Shown here: positions 8,037 to 16,738 of the stretch, piece by piece | Layout of the letters: each line of letters begins with the position of its first letter | Numbering within the stretch: the first letter of the stretch is position 1 | Source: Hyphomonadaceae bacterium | GTDB lineage: Bacteria > Pseudomonadota > Alphaproteobacteria > Rhizobiales > Hyphomicrobiaceae | Reading direction: 5' to 3' | Length of the DNA stretch: 64,000 nt | Assembly: GCA_019747815.1 (NCBI GenBank) | Contig: JAIEQJ010000042.1 | Coordinates: 29,905 to 93,904 of the forward strand | Position numbers and translations under genes: made by a program | Notes under the pieces: model-generated | The model's input: the letters and a program-made list of their open reading frames with translations, nothing else | What the model was told of the DNA's origin: nothing | Database searches by the model: none

Positions 8037-9611
8037 TTACCAGAACGAAGGGCCCAAGCCATAGGGCCCGCGCCGAAGAAGCCGCTCGTAGCGGGTGCGC
8101 TCTTCCGGTTGGCGGCTGCGGATCTTGATGCCGCCCTGCGGCTCGCCGCTCATGACGACGATGAATTCGGTCGCGGGACCCGTCTCGCGGCTGAGGGGTT
8201 CATCCGAGATGATCAGCGCCGAGCCCGGCGAGATCAGGGCCTGGATCCGATCGAGCGCCGCCTCGGGAATTGATATCCGCTCCAAGGCCGATTTGGCTGT
8301 GCGGGTATCGGTTCTGAGCGCCTCCGAGCCGGACGCGACACCATGGCGTCCCTTTGATGGCGGCGGCGATGCGTGCACGCCGCCGTACATGGAGATGGCG
8401 CTCCAGCGCAGGTCCGTCTCCTCGTTCGCAAACTCGAGTGCGGTGAAGACGTAGGTGCCCATGGGCGTGTCGGGATTGGCGATCGCGACGGGGCTTTCAA
8501 ACAGCGGCTCGCGCGCCTGCCGCACATGGAGGCGCTGGGTCTGCCGACTGATGAAGACCGAGATGGGCGCCATCCTGCGCGTCGCCTCTCTGGCGGCCTC
8601 CTCGGCGTCCGCCTTGGCCTTCTGGGCGGCGATGGCGGCCTGCCGCATGTGCACCACCGCATCCTGGGTTGGCCGGACCTCGGTCTGCACGGCGTCGAGC
8701 CGAGATTGCGCCTCGGCAAGCGTCGCAAGGGCGTTCGTCTTGACGGTTTCGAGCTCGGTCACCGCCGTCGGGTCCGTGGCCGCCTCGCGCCGGCGCTCGA
8801 TCTCCCTCAGGTGCGCCTCGGCCCTGAGCTTTGCGCTGGCGGCAATCCGCAATGCCTTGTTGGCAGCGGCCGCTTCACGGTACATCGCCGCCGCGGCACG
8901 TCGCGTTGCCTCCAGCTGGCTCGCGGCGGCGTCTGCCTCCGCCGTCTTCGCCGCGGCGATCATGCGCAAGGCTCGGAACGACGGGATGGGCCGTGGCTCG
9001 GCATCCAGTGCGACGGCGCTGGGTCCTTCGGCCGTTCTGGTGCTGCGCTCGCCGGATGCCGGCTTGAAGAGCATCGGATGGGAGAGGTCGGCGGGACCGA
9101 TGTCATCGCGCATGACAATGACCCGCATGCCGAGCCGGGTCGCCTCGAAGAGGCGCTCGGCAAACTCGCTGGGCATGCGCACGCAGCCGTGCGAAGCCGG
9201 ATATCCGGGCAGGACGCCGGCATGCAGGGCGATGCCCGACCAGGTCAGGCGCTGCATGAACGGCATGGCGGCATCGTCGTAGAGATTGGAGAAGTGCTCG
9301 GCCTTCTTCTGCAGGATGCTGTAGATGCCGGCCGGCGTCTCGTAGCCGGCGGCACCCGTCGACACCGGAGCGCGCATGATCCAGCCGCTGGCGTCGTAGA
9401 CGGTCACGCGCTGGCGGCTGAGCGAGACGACCGCCATCACCGGCGCCCCCGCCGGCCGCGATTGGACATAGTCGTCGCGCTTCGCGTCCCGGATGTCGCG
9501 GGCGGATGCTGACGCATCGAGCATGCAGACGCCCGCCAAACCAGCCAGCAGGGCCATGGTCGCTTTGCGCCGCGTGCGCCGGGCAGGGTGGAAAAGAGGA
9601 ACGGAGGTCAT
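8037..9611 (-). CDS. L,D-transpeptidase (YkuD) with degenerate second domain
   Basis: A 524-residue envelope enzyme. An N-terminal hydrophobic segment (ALLAGLAGVCMLDASASA, about residues 20-37) looks like a signal peptide. The first YkuD domain (about 57-165) has the complete active site: His130 and SHGCVRMP with Cys143 and Arg145. Such enzymes make 3-3 cross-links in peptidoglycan or attach proteins to it. Residues 205-335 form a long Ala/Glu/Arg-rich coiled coil. Residues from about 345 look like a second YkuD fold (SVFISRQTQRLHVRQ, then PDTPMGTYVFTALEF) but no SHGC motif is present, so this copy is probably inactive. The gene diverges from the peptide/radical SAM cassette. Confidence 0.92.
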   Translation of the reverse strand: MTSVPLFHPARRTRRKATMALLAGLAGVCMLDASASARDIRDAKRDDYVQSRPAGAPVMAVVSLSRQRVTVYDASGWIMRAPVSTGAAGYETPAGIYSILQKKAEHFSNLYDDAAMPFMQRLTWSGIALHAGVLPGYPASHGCVRMPSEFAERLFEATRLGMRVIVMRDDIGPADLSHPMLFKPASGERSTRTAEGPSAVALDAEPRPIPSFRALRMIAAAKTAEADAAASQLEATRRAAAAMYREAAAANKALRIAASAKLRAEAHLREIERRREAATDPTAVTELETVKTNALATLAEAQSRLDAVQTEVRPTQDAVVHMRQAAIAAQKAKADAEEAAREATRRMAPISVFISRQTQRLHVRQAREPLFESPVAIANPDTPMGTYVFTALEFANEETDLRWSAISMYGGVHASPPPSKGRHGVASGSEALRTDTRTAKSALERISIPEAALDRIQALISPGSALIISDEPLSRETGPATEFIVVMSGEPQGGIKIRSRQPEERTRYERLLRRGPYGLGPSFW

Positions 9612-10048
9612 TGCTGCTTGACACCCTCGCGTTGGCCCAACGGCCTCGATCGCTTCCGCAAGATCATAAGGACATTCACGGATCTACGATGCATTTCCGA
9701 CAGTGATGTTTAGCATTGCGGCAAATCGAATTCTCCAAGTCCCAAGACGCCCGGCCATTCGACCGCACGCACGCCAGCACTCGCTGATCGAAATGCTTGC
9801 AGTAATCGGGAAGACCGAATGAAACCGACACTGGTTACCACGACCTTGCTTTGCATCCGTTGTAACGACGCTCAGCAATCCCAGGATGCCGCCACAACAC
9901 ACATCTGCGACCCTGCCAATGGCCTGACGGAGTCGCTCCACCCGAGAGATCACGCTCTAGCAGTTGGCGCTTGCAATCTCTGAACTCAGCCTGTCGGTCC
10001 AGTATCACATATGAGGAAATAGATATAGATCAGTGGACTGAAGTATGC
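9612..10048. other. intergenic gap before the peptide/radical SAM cassette
   Basis: About 440 bases without a supported gene. It separates the divergent L,D-transpeptidase and the peptide gene. The right part (9950-10150) is clearly more AT-rich than the surrounding genes, as expected for a promoter region or foreign DNA. A minus-strand frame at 9684-9953 has no recognisable motif and I do not call it. Confidence 0.5.
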
Positions 10049-10076
10049 TTGACCCGCTTATCGCGCTCATTATTAT
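10049..10076 (+). promoter_or_regulatory. Candidate sigma-70 promoter of the peptide/radical SAM cassette
   Basis: TTGACC at 10049-10054 and TATTAT at 10071-10076 are spaced by 16 bases inside an AT-rich stretch, about 75 bases upstream of the peptide start codon. It is the best promoter-like match in this gap. It is not experimentally supported. Confidence 0.5.
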
Positions 10077-10151
10077 TGCTCTGCGATCGGACACTCGCGG
10101 CACTGATCGCTCGATATTATTGCCACTGGATTTATTCTAAGGAGGCTGTTC

Positions 10152-10430
10152 ATGGCCGGCACGTTCAAACCCCTCGACGCCAAGAAACTCCTCGACGAGA
10201 TTAGAGCCGACCCGAAGAAGAACGAGCTCTTGGAGAAGGCGATTGCCTCAGCTCAGGCCGAAGCCTGGAAACGCGGAGCGACGCGGGACAAACTGGCTGG
10301 CGAGAGCGGAGGCTTGCGCGAAGCGGGCGGTGACAATTGCGGCGGGTGCTTCTCGTGCCTCGCCTGCGGCGCCACACCGACGCCGGACATTGAGGTGGGT
10401 GCACTTTTTACAGCTTTCTACGTGACTTGA
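10152..10430 (+). CDS. Candidate RiPP precursor peptide with CxxCxxCxxC core
   Basis: A 92-residue peptide with an excellent ribosome site (AAGGAGG 6 bases before the ATG). Residues 1-50 are charged, helical and cysteine-free (KKLLDEIRADPKKNELLEKA), like a leader. A Gly-rich linker then leads to DNCGGCFSCLACGATPTP, in which Cys63, 66, 69 and 72 are spaced exactly every third residue. A hydrophobic tail (ALFTAFYVT) follows, which could be part of the core or a follower. The next gene, 72 bases downstream, encodes a radical SAM/SPASM protein with a PqqD-like domain, the typical partner of a modified peptide. No known precursor family is recognised. A small metal-binding protein is the alternative. 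Confidence 0.75.
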   Translation: MAGTFKPLDAKKLLDEIRADPKKNELLEKAIASAQAEAWKRGATRDKLAGESGGLREAGGDNCGGCFSCLACGATPTPDIEVGALFTAFYVT

Positions 10431-10502
10431 ATGGCCGCTCGAGCCTGAGTTTGGCGCTCTAGCCGACGTTCGCGCTTCAGCCAGCCGTTCGGAGCATCTT
10501 TC

Positions 10503-11942
10503 ATGTCTGACACCCTACTCGACAGCTATCCAGCCTTCACGGATCAAGGCCGACTACACCTCGTTCCCTCCGGCGCCCGAGCCTACCTTGCGATTCCGCG
10601 CGGCGAACGCATCGAACCCCAGGACGCCGATCTCGACCATTGGGCGACGCGGATCGCCATGCAAATGGACGGCAGCAACACGGTTCGCAGCCTGTGCGAG
10701 ACGGCGATTGCCGCCCCGGATGGTGATGGCACGCCGAAGCCGGCAGATATCGCCATTGCGGGCCTTGTCGAGCTCATCAACGGCCTGGTTGAGCGATCCA
10801 TCGTAGAGCTGCGTGAAGGGCATGCGCCGCGGCCCATCAGGACCAGCGGCGCGCACGATCGCTACAGCCCGGTGCACGCCAGCATCGAGCTGACGGACTA
10901 CTGCAACATCATGTGCCGGCATTGCTATCGAGATTCGTCGCCGATGCGCACGAGCTTCATTCCAACCGACAAGCTCCTGTCTTGGCTGGAGGAGTTCAGG
11001 CAAGTGGGCATCGGCGTCGTAGAGCTCACCGGCGGCGAGCCGACCTCGCATCCAGCGTTCGGCTCCTTCCTGCAAAGATGCGGGGAGCTCTTCCAGATCA
11101 CGGCCGTCATTTCCAACGGCACGTTGTGGACGGATGAGCTGCTCGATATTCCGGCCAAGTTCAAGGACCGCATTTTCATCCAGATCGACTTGGACGGCTC
11201 CAACGCCGAAAGCCACGACTTCCTGCGCGGTGCCGGTGTGTTCGCCAAAGCGACGCAGACGATCCGGCAATTGGCGGATCGCGGCGTGAAATGCCGCGTG
11301 GCCATGTCCGTGCACGGGCGCAATGCGCACGAAATCATGGATACGGCGAGATTGGCGAAATCCCTCGGCGCGTTCTGGTTTGGATTTGCCCCGGTGATGC
11401 AGCTGGGGCGCGGCCACCATGCGCCGCCGCTGCTGCCGGAGCACGGCCATCATCTCAAGCATGCGCAAGAGGCGCTCGCCAGCGAGCTTCCCGGGTTCTA
11501 CTTCGCGGCCAATGACCTGATGCAGAGCTTGAGCAAGCCGGGGGAAAACTGCGGTGCCGGCTGGCGCGGAATTGTGGTTGGCCCGGACGGGCGCGTCCGC
11601 GCGTGCCTCACCCACAGGGTCGAGTACATGGACTTCGGCAAGCTCGATGACATCGGGCTCGATGGCGTGCTGAAGGCGATACCGGGCGAGGCCCTCCGCA
11701 GTGTCCCATCACCGAACCTGATGGACTGCGCCGGGTGCATGCATTTGGTGTTCTGTGCTGGCTGCGCCGCTCGCGCCATGCAGGCAATCGAGTTTCATCG
11801 CGGCAAGAACGACGGATTTGTGTGCAATTGGGACAAGAAGTACGACGCGGTCAAGGTGTATGCGCCCAACATGTACAAGATGAAACCAAAGAGCAGCTTG
11901 AAGCGCGTGGACACGACGGCGTTCGGCCGCGTGGTGGAGTAG
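10503..11942 (+). CDS. Radical SAM/SPASM peptide-modifying enzyme with PqqD-like domain
   Basis: A 479-residue protein. Residues 15-105 look like a PqqD-type peptide-recognition (RRE) domain. The radical SAM cluster motif CxxxCxxC is Cys134, 138 and 141 (TDYCNIMCRHCYRD), followed by ELTGGEPTSHP for S-adenosylmethionine binding. The C-terminus has a complete seven-cysteine SPASM set: Cys350, 368, 409, 412, 418, 421 and 441, which binds two auxiliary iron-sulfur clusters. Enzymes with this layout install thioether, C-C or similar cross-links in peptides. The short peptide immediately upstream is the obvious substrate. No protease or exporter gene is adjacent. Which bond is formed cannot be told from sequence. 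Confidence 0.92.
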   Translation: MSDTLLDSYPAFTDQGRLHLVPSGARAYLAIPRGERIEPQDADLDHWATRIAMQMDGSNTVRSLCETAIAAPDGDGTPKPADIAIAGLVELINGLVERSIVELREGHAPRPIRTSGAHDRYSPVHASIELTDYCNIMCRHCYRDSSPMRTSFIPTDKLLSWLEEFRQVGIGVVELTGGEPTSHPAFGSFLQRCGELFQITAVISNGTLWTDELLDIPAKFKDRIFIQIDLDGSNAESHDFLRGAGVFAKATQTIRQLADRGVKCRVAMSVHGRNAHEIMDTARLAKSLGAFWFGFAPVMQLGRGHHAPPLLPEHGHHLKHAQEALASELPGFYFAANDLMQSLSKPGENCGAGWRGIVVGPDGRVRACLTHRVEYMDFGKLDDIGLDGVLKAIPGEALRSVPSPNLMDCAGCMHLVFCAGCAARAMQAIEFHRGKNDGFVCNWDKKYDAVKVYAPNMYKMKPKSSLKRVDTTAFGRVVE

Positions 11943-11975
11943 TTCGCCGTCCCGAGTTGTCGCCGGAGATGCGGC

Positions 11976-12566
11976 CTACAGCGTTCCCTTGGTCGAAGGG
12001 ACGCGGCCGCCCTGGCGCGGATCGATCGCCACCGCCTCGCGCAGGGCGCGGGCCAGCCCCTTGAAGCAGGTCTCGGCGATGTGGTGGTTGTTCTCGCCGT
12101 AGAGATTTTCCACGTGCAGCGTGATGCCGGCGTTCTGGGCGAACGCCTGGAACCACTCGCGGAACAGCTCGGTGTCCATGTCGCCGAGCTTGGGGCGGGA
12201 GAATTCAACCTTCCACACCAGATGCGGCCGGCCCGAGACATCCACTGCCACGCGCGTCAGCGTCTCGTCCATGGGCAGGTAGGCGCTGGCATAGCGGGTG
12301 ATGCCCTGCTTGTCGCCCAACGCCTTGGCCACCGCCTGGCCCAGCACGATGCCGCAATCCTCGGTCGTGTGGTGGAAATCGATGTGCAGGTCGCCCTTGG
12401 CCTTGAGCGTGATGTCGATCAGGGAATGGCGGGCGAGTTGCTCCAGCATGTGATCCAGAAAGCCTATGCCGGTGGCGACATCATAGGCGCCAGTGCCGTC
12501 GAGGTCGACGGTTGCCTTGATCTTGGTCTCCTTGGTGGAGCGCTCGATAGTGGCTTGCCGTTTCAC
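11976..12566 (-). CDS. hisB: Imidazoleglycerol-phosphate dehydratase HisB
   Basis: HisB dehydrates imidazole glycerol phosphate to imidazole acetol phosphate, the step after HisFH. It is a 196-residue monofunctional form, with the paired metal-binding motifs [11 protein letters not shown] and [10 protein letters not shown] and the phrase [16 protein letters not shown]. It runs on the minus strand, divergent from hslV with about 137 bases between starts. In many Rhizobiales the DUF2628-hisH-hisA-hisF genes follow directly. Here a 4.7-kb block with the radical SAM cassette separates them. Confidence 0.97.
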   Translation of the reverse strand: MKRQATIERSTKETKIKATVDLDGTGAYDVATGIGFLDHMLEQLARHSLIDITLKAKGDLHIDFHHTTEDCGIVLGQAVAKALGDKQGITRYASAYLPMDETLTRVAVDVSGRPHLVWKVEFSRPKLGDMDTELFREWFQAFAQNAGITLHVENLYGENNHHIAETCFKGLARALREAVAIDPRQGGRVPSTKGTL

Positions 12567-12703
12567 GGGAATTTAGGCCTTGCTTGCAGGGCGGAAACCA
12601 AGCCTTTATCAGCTTGACCCCACGGTTTCCAGAGCGTGCGGCCCCATAATCACCCCCCTTGATTTACGGGCCGTTCATGCCGACATCGCGCAAGAGATTT
12701 TTC

Positions 12704-13264
12704 ATGACCGATCCAGCAGCATCCTCACACCTCTGGCACGGGACCACCATCCTGACCGTGCGCAAGGCCGGCCGGGTCGTCATCGCCGGCGACGGCCAGG
12801 TGAGCCTCGGCGCCACCGTCATCAAGGCCAACGCCCGGAAGGTGCGCTCGCTCGGCAAGGGCGACGTGATCGGCGGCTTCGCCGGCGCCACGGCCGACGC
12901 CTTCACGCTGTTTGAGCGCCTGGAGAACAAGCTGGAGCAGTATCCCGCGCAATTGACCCGCGCCTGCGTGGAGCTGGCCAAGGACTGGCGCACCGACCGC
13001 TACCTGCGGCGGCTGGAGGCCATGATGATCGTCGCCGACCGGCAGGTGACGCTGGTGCTGACCGGCACCGGCGACGTGCTGGAGCCGGAGGGCGGCGTGA
13101 TGGGCATCGGCTCCGGCGGCAACTATGCGCTGGCTGCCGCCAAGGCCTTGATCGACACCAACCAGAGCGCAGAGGAGATCGCCCGCAAGGCGATGGCAAT
13201 TGCGGCCGAGATCTGCGTCTATACCAATCGCAACATCATCATCGAGGCGCTGGAAAGCGCGTGA
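12704..13264 (+). CDS. hslV: ATP-dependent protease peptidase subunit HslV
   Basis: HslV (ClpQ) is the threonine peptidase of the HslUV protease, forming two hexameric rings capped by HslU. The catalytic Thr follows Gly in [10 protein letters not shown] (about residue 14), so a short leader must be removed. Other conserved parts are [28 protein letters not shown] and [13 protein letters not shown]. The chosen ATG at 12704 gives a 13-residue leader. A further in-frame ATG at 12677 would give 22 and cannot be excluded. The gene is followed by a GNAT remnant and hslU in the same direction. Confidence 0.95.
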   Translation: MTDPAASSHLWHGTTILTVRKAGRVVIAGDGQVSLGATVIKANARKVRSLGKGDVIGGFAGATADAFTLFERLENKLEQYPAQLTRACVELAKDWRTDRYLRRLEAMMIVADRQVTLVLTGTGDVLEPEGGVMGIGSGGNYALAAAKALIDTNQSAEEIARKAMAIAAEICVYTNRNIIIEALESA

Positions 13265-13266
13265 CA

Positions 13267-13463
13267 ATGGCGTGTCGCGGCTATGACGTCCGCCCCCTGT
13301 CGCCCGGCGATCTGCCGCTGGTGCGGCGCTGGCTGGAGACGCCGCATGCGCACTGCGGGCCTGTGCGAGAGCCGGGCTCCGCGCCATTCCCAAGCTTCTG
13401 GGCCGGACCGGCGACACGCTCATCATGCAGTATGAATTGAAAGGCAACGATCCTCTCCAATGA
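13267..13463 (+). pseudogene. Remnant of a GNAT acetyltransferase between hslV and hslU
   Basis: An ATG two bases after the hslV stop opens a frame reading MACRGYDVRPLSPGDLPLVR then RWLETPHA, which is the normal N-terminus of AAC(6')-like GNAT proteins. It then stops making sense. In another frame the end reads [20 protein letters not shown] and closes at a TGA at 13461-13463 that overlaps the hslU ATG. That is the expected C-terminus. The middle, about two thirds of the protein including the acetyl-CoA site, has been deleted. Related alphaproteobacteria carry an intact acetyltransferase here, so this is an ancestral operon gene lost by internal deletion. Confidence 0.75.
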
Positions 13464-14764
13464 CCAGCTTCTCTCCGCGCGAGATCGTCTCCGAGCTCGA
13501 TCGCTTCATCGTCGGCCAGAAGGACGCCAAGCGCGCGGTGGCCATCGCCCTCAGGAACCGCTGGCGGCGCCAGCAGCTCGCCGACGACCTCAAGGAGGAG
13601 GTGCTGCCCAAGAACATCCTCATGATCGGCCCCACCGGCTGCGGCAAGACCGAGATCTCGCGCCGTCTCGCCCGGCTCGCCGGCGCGCCCTTTCTCAAGG
13701 TGGAGGCCACCAAGTTCACCGAGGTCGGCTACGTCGGCCGCGACGTCGATTCCATCGTGCGCGACCTCGTCGAGGTCGGCATCGGCCTGATGCGCGAGAC
13801 CAAGCGCCGCGAGGTCAAGGCGCAGGCCGAGAAGAACGCGGAAGAGCGCGTGATCGACGCGCTCGTCGGCGCCGAGGCGCGGCCGGCTACACGCGAGGAT
13901 TTTCGCAAGCGGATCCGCGCCAACGAGCTCAACGACAAGGAAATCGAGATCCAGGTGGCGGACGCAGGCCCGCAACTGCCGACCTTCGACATCCCCGGCG
14001 GCCAGGTGGGCATGATCAACTTGAACGAGATGCTGGGCAAGGCGTTCGGCCAGCGGACCAAGCCGCGCAAGATGACCGTGGGCCAGGCCTACGACGTGCT
14101 GGTGGCGCAGGAAAGCGACAAGCTGCTCGACCAGGATCAGCTCGTGGGCGATGCCATCCGCAGCGTCGAGGACGACGGCATCGTGTTTCTCGACGAGATC
14201 GACAAGGTGTGCTCGCGCTCGGAGGGCGGCCGCATCGGCGCCGATGTGTCACGCGAAGGCGTGCAGCGCGACCTGCTGCCGCTGCTGGAGGGCACCACCG
14301 TGTCCACCAAGTACGGTCCGGTGAAGACGGACCACGTGCTGTTCATCGCCTCGGGGGCCTTTCACCAGGCCAAGCCGTCCGATCTGCTGCCCGAGCTGCA
14401 GGGCCGGCTGCCGATCCGCGTGGAGCTGAAGCCGCTGACCAAGGAGGACTTCCGGCGCATCCTGGTCGAGCCCGAGGCGAGCCTCATCAAGCAGTACGTG
14501 GCCCTGATGAAGACGGAGAACGTGACGCTCACATTCGCCGACGACGCCATCGACGCGCTGGCCGACATCGCCGCGCAGGTGAACGCGACGGTGGAGAACA
14601 TCGGTGCGCGGCGCCTGCAGACGGTGATGGAGCGGGTGCTCGACGAGATCTCCTTCGAGGCCACCGACAAAGGCGGCGAGACCATCAAGATCGATGCCGC
14701 CTATGTGCAGGCCCGCATCGGCGACCTGGCGAAGAATGCGGATTTGAGCAAGTTCATTCTGTAG
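13460..14764 (+). CDS. hslU: HslUV protease ATPase subunit HslU
   Basis: HslU (ClpY) is the hexameric AAA+ unfoldase that feeds proteins into HslV. The 434-residue protein starts [20 protein letters not shown]. It has Walker [10 protein letters not shown] near residue 60, Walker [15 protein letters not shown] near 240, the intermediate domain between them, the pore motif GYVGRDV and the C-terminal tail DLSKFIL that docks into HslV. Length is normal. It is co-oriented with hslV, and its ATG overlaps the stop of the GNAT remnant (ATGA), so translation may once have been coupled to that gene. Confidence 0.97.
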   Translation: MTSFSPREIVSELDRFIVGQKDAKRAVAIALRNRWRRQQLADDLKEEVLPKNILMIGPTGCGKTEISRRLARLAGAPFLKVEATKFTEVGYVGRDVDSIVRDLVEVGIGLMRETKRREVKAQAEKNAEERVIDALVGAEARPATREDFRKRIRANELNDKEIEIQVADAGPQLPTFDIPGGQVGMINLNEMLGKAFGQRTKPRKMTVGQAYDVLVAQESDKLLDQDQLVGDAIRSVEDDGIVFLDEIDKVCSRSEGGRIGADVSREGVQRDLLPLLEGTTVSTKYGPVKTDHVLFIASGAFHQAKPSDLLPELQGRLPIRVELKPLTKEDFRRILVEPEASLIKQYVALMKTENVTLTFADDAIDALADIAAQVNATVENIGARRLQTVMERVLDEISFEATDKGGETIKIDAAYVQARIGDLAKNADLSKFIL

Positions 14765-14796
14765 CGCTGAGGCTGTAGGCTACAGACCGACCTCGA

Positions 14797-14826
14797 CCCA
14801 ACACGGGGGTTCTCGTGTTGGGCTTT
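14797..14826 (+). terminator. Terminator-like hairpin after hslU
   Basis: CCCAACACG (14797-14805) pairs perfectly with CGTGTTGGG (14814-14822) around an 8-base loop, and CTTT follows. The stem is strong but the T tract is short, so termination may be partial. Confidence 0.6.
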
Positions 14827-14888
14827 GGCTGTTCCGGCGCAGCCGTCAGCCGGGAGCGGCGATCCTCTGGCTCTGGAGGCACCCAGAT

Positions 14889-15836
14889 ATGACCCCAGAT
14901 ATGACCCAAGTCTGGCCCGATATTCCCTTTCCACCCTGGAAGGACACCTGCGCCACCCTGCATCTGTGGACGCAGATCGTGGGCAAATACCGGCTGGCGC
15001 GCACCCCATGGATGAACCATTCCTGGCATGCGACGCTCTACGTGACCCCGCGCGGCCTGACGACATCGCTCATTCCGGCGGGAGACCGCAGCGTCGCGTT
15101 CGACTTCGATCTCATCGACCATCACCTGAGCGGCAGTGTCAGCGACGGCGCAAGGACGTCGTTCGCGCTGGAGCCGATGACGGTCCGCGACTTCCACGCG
15201 CGGTTCCTGGCGCTCACGCAGGCACTCCGCGTCGGCACGGCCTTCAACGGCACGCCGAACGAAGTCGCCGACCCGATCCCGTTCGCGCAGGACACGACGC
15301 ACGCCGCCTACGATGCCGATGCGGTGACCCGGTTCTGGCGCGCGCTGGTGCAGGCCGACCGCGTGCTGAAGGACTTCCGCACCGCCTTTCTCGGCAAGGT
15401 CAGTCCCGTGCACCTCTTCTGGGGCAGCTTCGATCTCGCCGTCACGCGCTTTTCCGGCCGCGCCGCACCGGTGCACCCGGGCGGCATCCCGGCCCTGCCC
15501 GACGCCGTCACCCGCGAGGCCTACTCGCACGAGGTGAGCTCGGCGGGCTTCTGGCCGGGCGGCGGTCCGGTCGACTATCCTGCGTTCTATTCCTACGCCT
15601 ATCCGGCGCCGCGGGGCTTCTCCGAGCAGCGCGTCCTGCCGGATGCGGCCTTCTTTCACGAGCGGGCGGGAGAGTTCATTCTGCCCTACGAGGCCGTGCG
15701 GACTGCGGCCGATTCCGACCGGACGCTGCTCGGCTTTCTGGAGGTGACCTACGATGCGGCGGCGCGCCTTGGCCATTGGGACCGCGCGTCCCTGGACTGC
15801 GCCCGCGGCCGCATCGGCGTGCCGCGACCGGTCTGA
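14889..15836 (+). CDS. DUF5996 family protein
   Basis: A 315-residue cytosolic protein that matches the DUF5996 family in my recognition: TCATLHLWTQIVGKYRLART, then NHSWHATLYVTPRGLTTS, and later LFWGSFDLAVTRFSGR and FYSYAYPAPRGF. The family has no established activity. There is no signal peptide or membrane segment. The chosen start at 14889 is followed by a second Met (MTPDMTQVW), and either could be used. It stands alone after the hslU terminator. Confidence 0.88.
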   Translation: MTPDMTQVWPDIPFPPWKDTCATLHLWTQIVGKYRLARTPWMNHSWHATLYVTPRGLTTSLIPAGDRSVAFDFDLIDHHLSGSVSDGARTSFALEPMTVRDFHARFLALTQALRVGTAFNGTPNEVADPIPFAQDTTHAAYDADAVTRFWRALVQADRVLKDFRTAFLGKVSPVHLFWGSFDLAVTRFSGRAAPVHPGGIPALPDAVTREAYSHEVSSAGFWPGGGPVDYPAFYSYAYPAPRGFSEQRVLPDAAFFHERAGEFILPYEAVRTAADSDRTLLGFLEVTYDAAARLGHWDRASLDCARGRIGVPRPV

Positions 15837-15877
15837 CGTTCCAGTCCGATTCATTCCACGGTCGGTGCGCCGCCATT

Positions 15878-15952
15878 CCGGCATGACAGAAATTTGTCAT
15901 GCCGGCCGGAGCGGAGCGACGAGCCGGCACCCAGGGCAAAGGGCGGGCGTGG
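15878..15952. repeat. REP-like palindromic repeat (GCATGACA/TGTCATGC type)
   Basis: CCGGCATGACA (15878-15888) and TGTCATGCCGG (15895-15905) form a perfect 11-bp stem with a 6-base loop. GGAGCGGAGCGACGAGCCGG and CACCCAGGG follow. It shares its GTCAT and CCCAGG elements with the repeats at 21852, 25061, 28241 and 32496. Confidence 0.7.
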
Positions 15953-16021
15953 CGCCATAAGCCATTGTTTCACGTGAAACATCGGCTCAGGATCGCTGGC
16001 ACTGCCCTGTCAATCGAAGCC

Positions 16022-16501
16022 TCATCGACGCAGCGGCTTGGTCTCGGCCACTCGGATCTGGAACGGGCCGCCGTTCTCGTTCACGACGGCCTCCACCACG
16101 GCGCCGACCAGCCCGAAGAGAATGCCCGCCGCCACCGGCTCTGAGCGGGGAGAGACCTCGAGCACGTACGACATGCCGGCCTTTGCGTGCAGGGTCATGC
16201 TGTAGGAATTGGGGTGGCCCCACCCATCGACGACGATCTTGCGAGACCCCGCCGGAACGTCCAGCAAGATCGAGCCGCCAATGCCGAGGCTGGCAATCTT
16301 GCGGCCGTCGACCCTGATGTCGGCGGCCACGCCGGAGGTTATGAACTCCTGGGTGCGATAGATCTTGAGCTGCGCCTTCGGTCCGTGGAGCTTCGTTCCC
16401 GCCTGTGGCGTACTCTCACCGGCCGTTGTGCCGCACCCCGATGCGAGCACACTGGCCGCAACCACAACGCACACCAAAGCCTTCCGCAGCGCAGGACGCA
16501 C
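16022..16501 (-). CDS. DUF2846-like lipoprotein
   Basis: A 159-residue protein with a lipoprotein-type signal: a basic start, the hydrophobic stretch ALVCVVVAASVLASGC and a candidate lipidated Cys23. The mature part (YRTQEFITSGVAADIRVDGR, then GGSILLDVPAG and YVLEVSP) resembles the DUF2846 beta-sandwich proteins. The C-terminus has a short hydrophobic segment (AAGILFGLVGAVVEAVV). It is probably anchored in the envelope. The function is unknown. It is a single gene, divergent from rlmN with a 240-base gap. Confidence 0.75.
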   Translation of the reverse strand: MRPALRKALVCVVVAASVLASGCGTTAGESTPQAGTKLHGPKAQLKIYRTQEFITSGVAADIRVDGRKIASLGIGGSILLDVPAGSRKIVVDGWGHPNSYSMTLHAKAGMSYVLEVSPRSEPVAAGILFGLVGAVVEAVVNENGGPFQIRVAETKPLRR

Positions 16502-16738
16502 GGCAATCCTCCCCCAAAAGATGATCCGTCGGCATCAAATCAGGGAGGGGTGGGCGTGGCTAGGACAATTGCGCCACAATCAGCCTCGAACACCCACTGC
16601 CGGAGCTGTGCGCCTGGGGTGCGGCGGGTTCGATTCGCTGGATTTTTCATAGGCTGCCCGCGCCCCGTGCCCCTCTGTGCCCTTCCGGTAGCCCCCGTTC
16701 ATCGCTAAATAGGCATCGATCCAACAAGCACGGCCAGC

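Noticed and set aside
9684..9953. Possible 89-residue gene upstream of the peptide cassette
   Set aside because: No motif, no good ribosome site, and located in a region expected to hold promoters.
16560..16650. GGTTCGATTC, similar to a tRNA T loop
   Set aside because: The flanking bases do not form the T stem or an acceptor stem.
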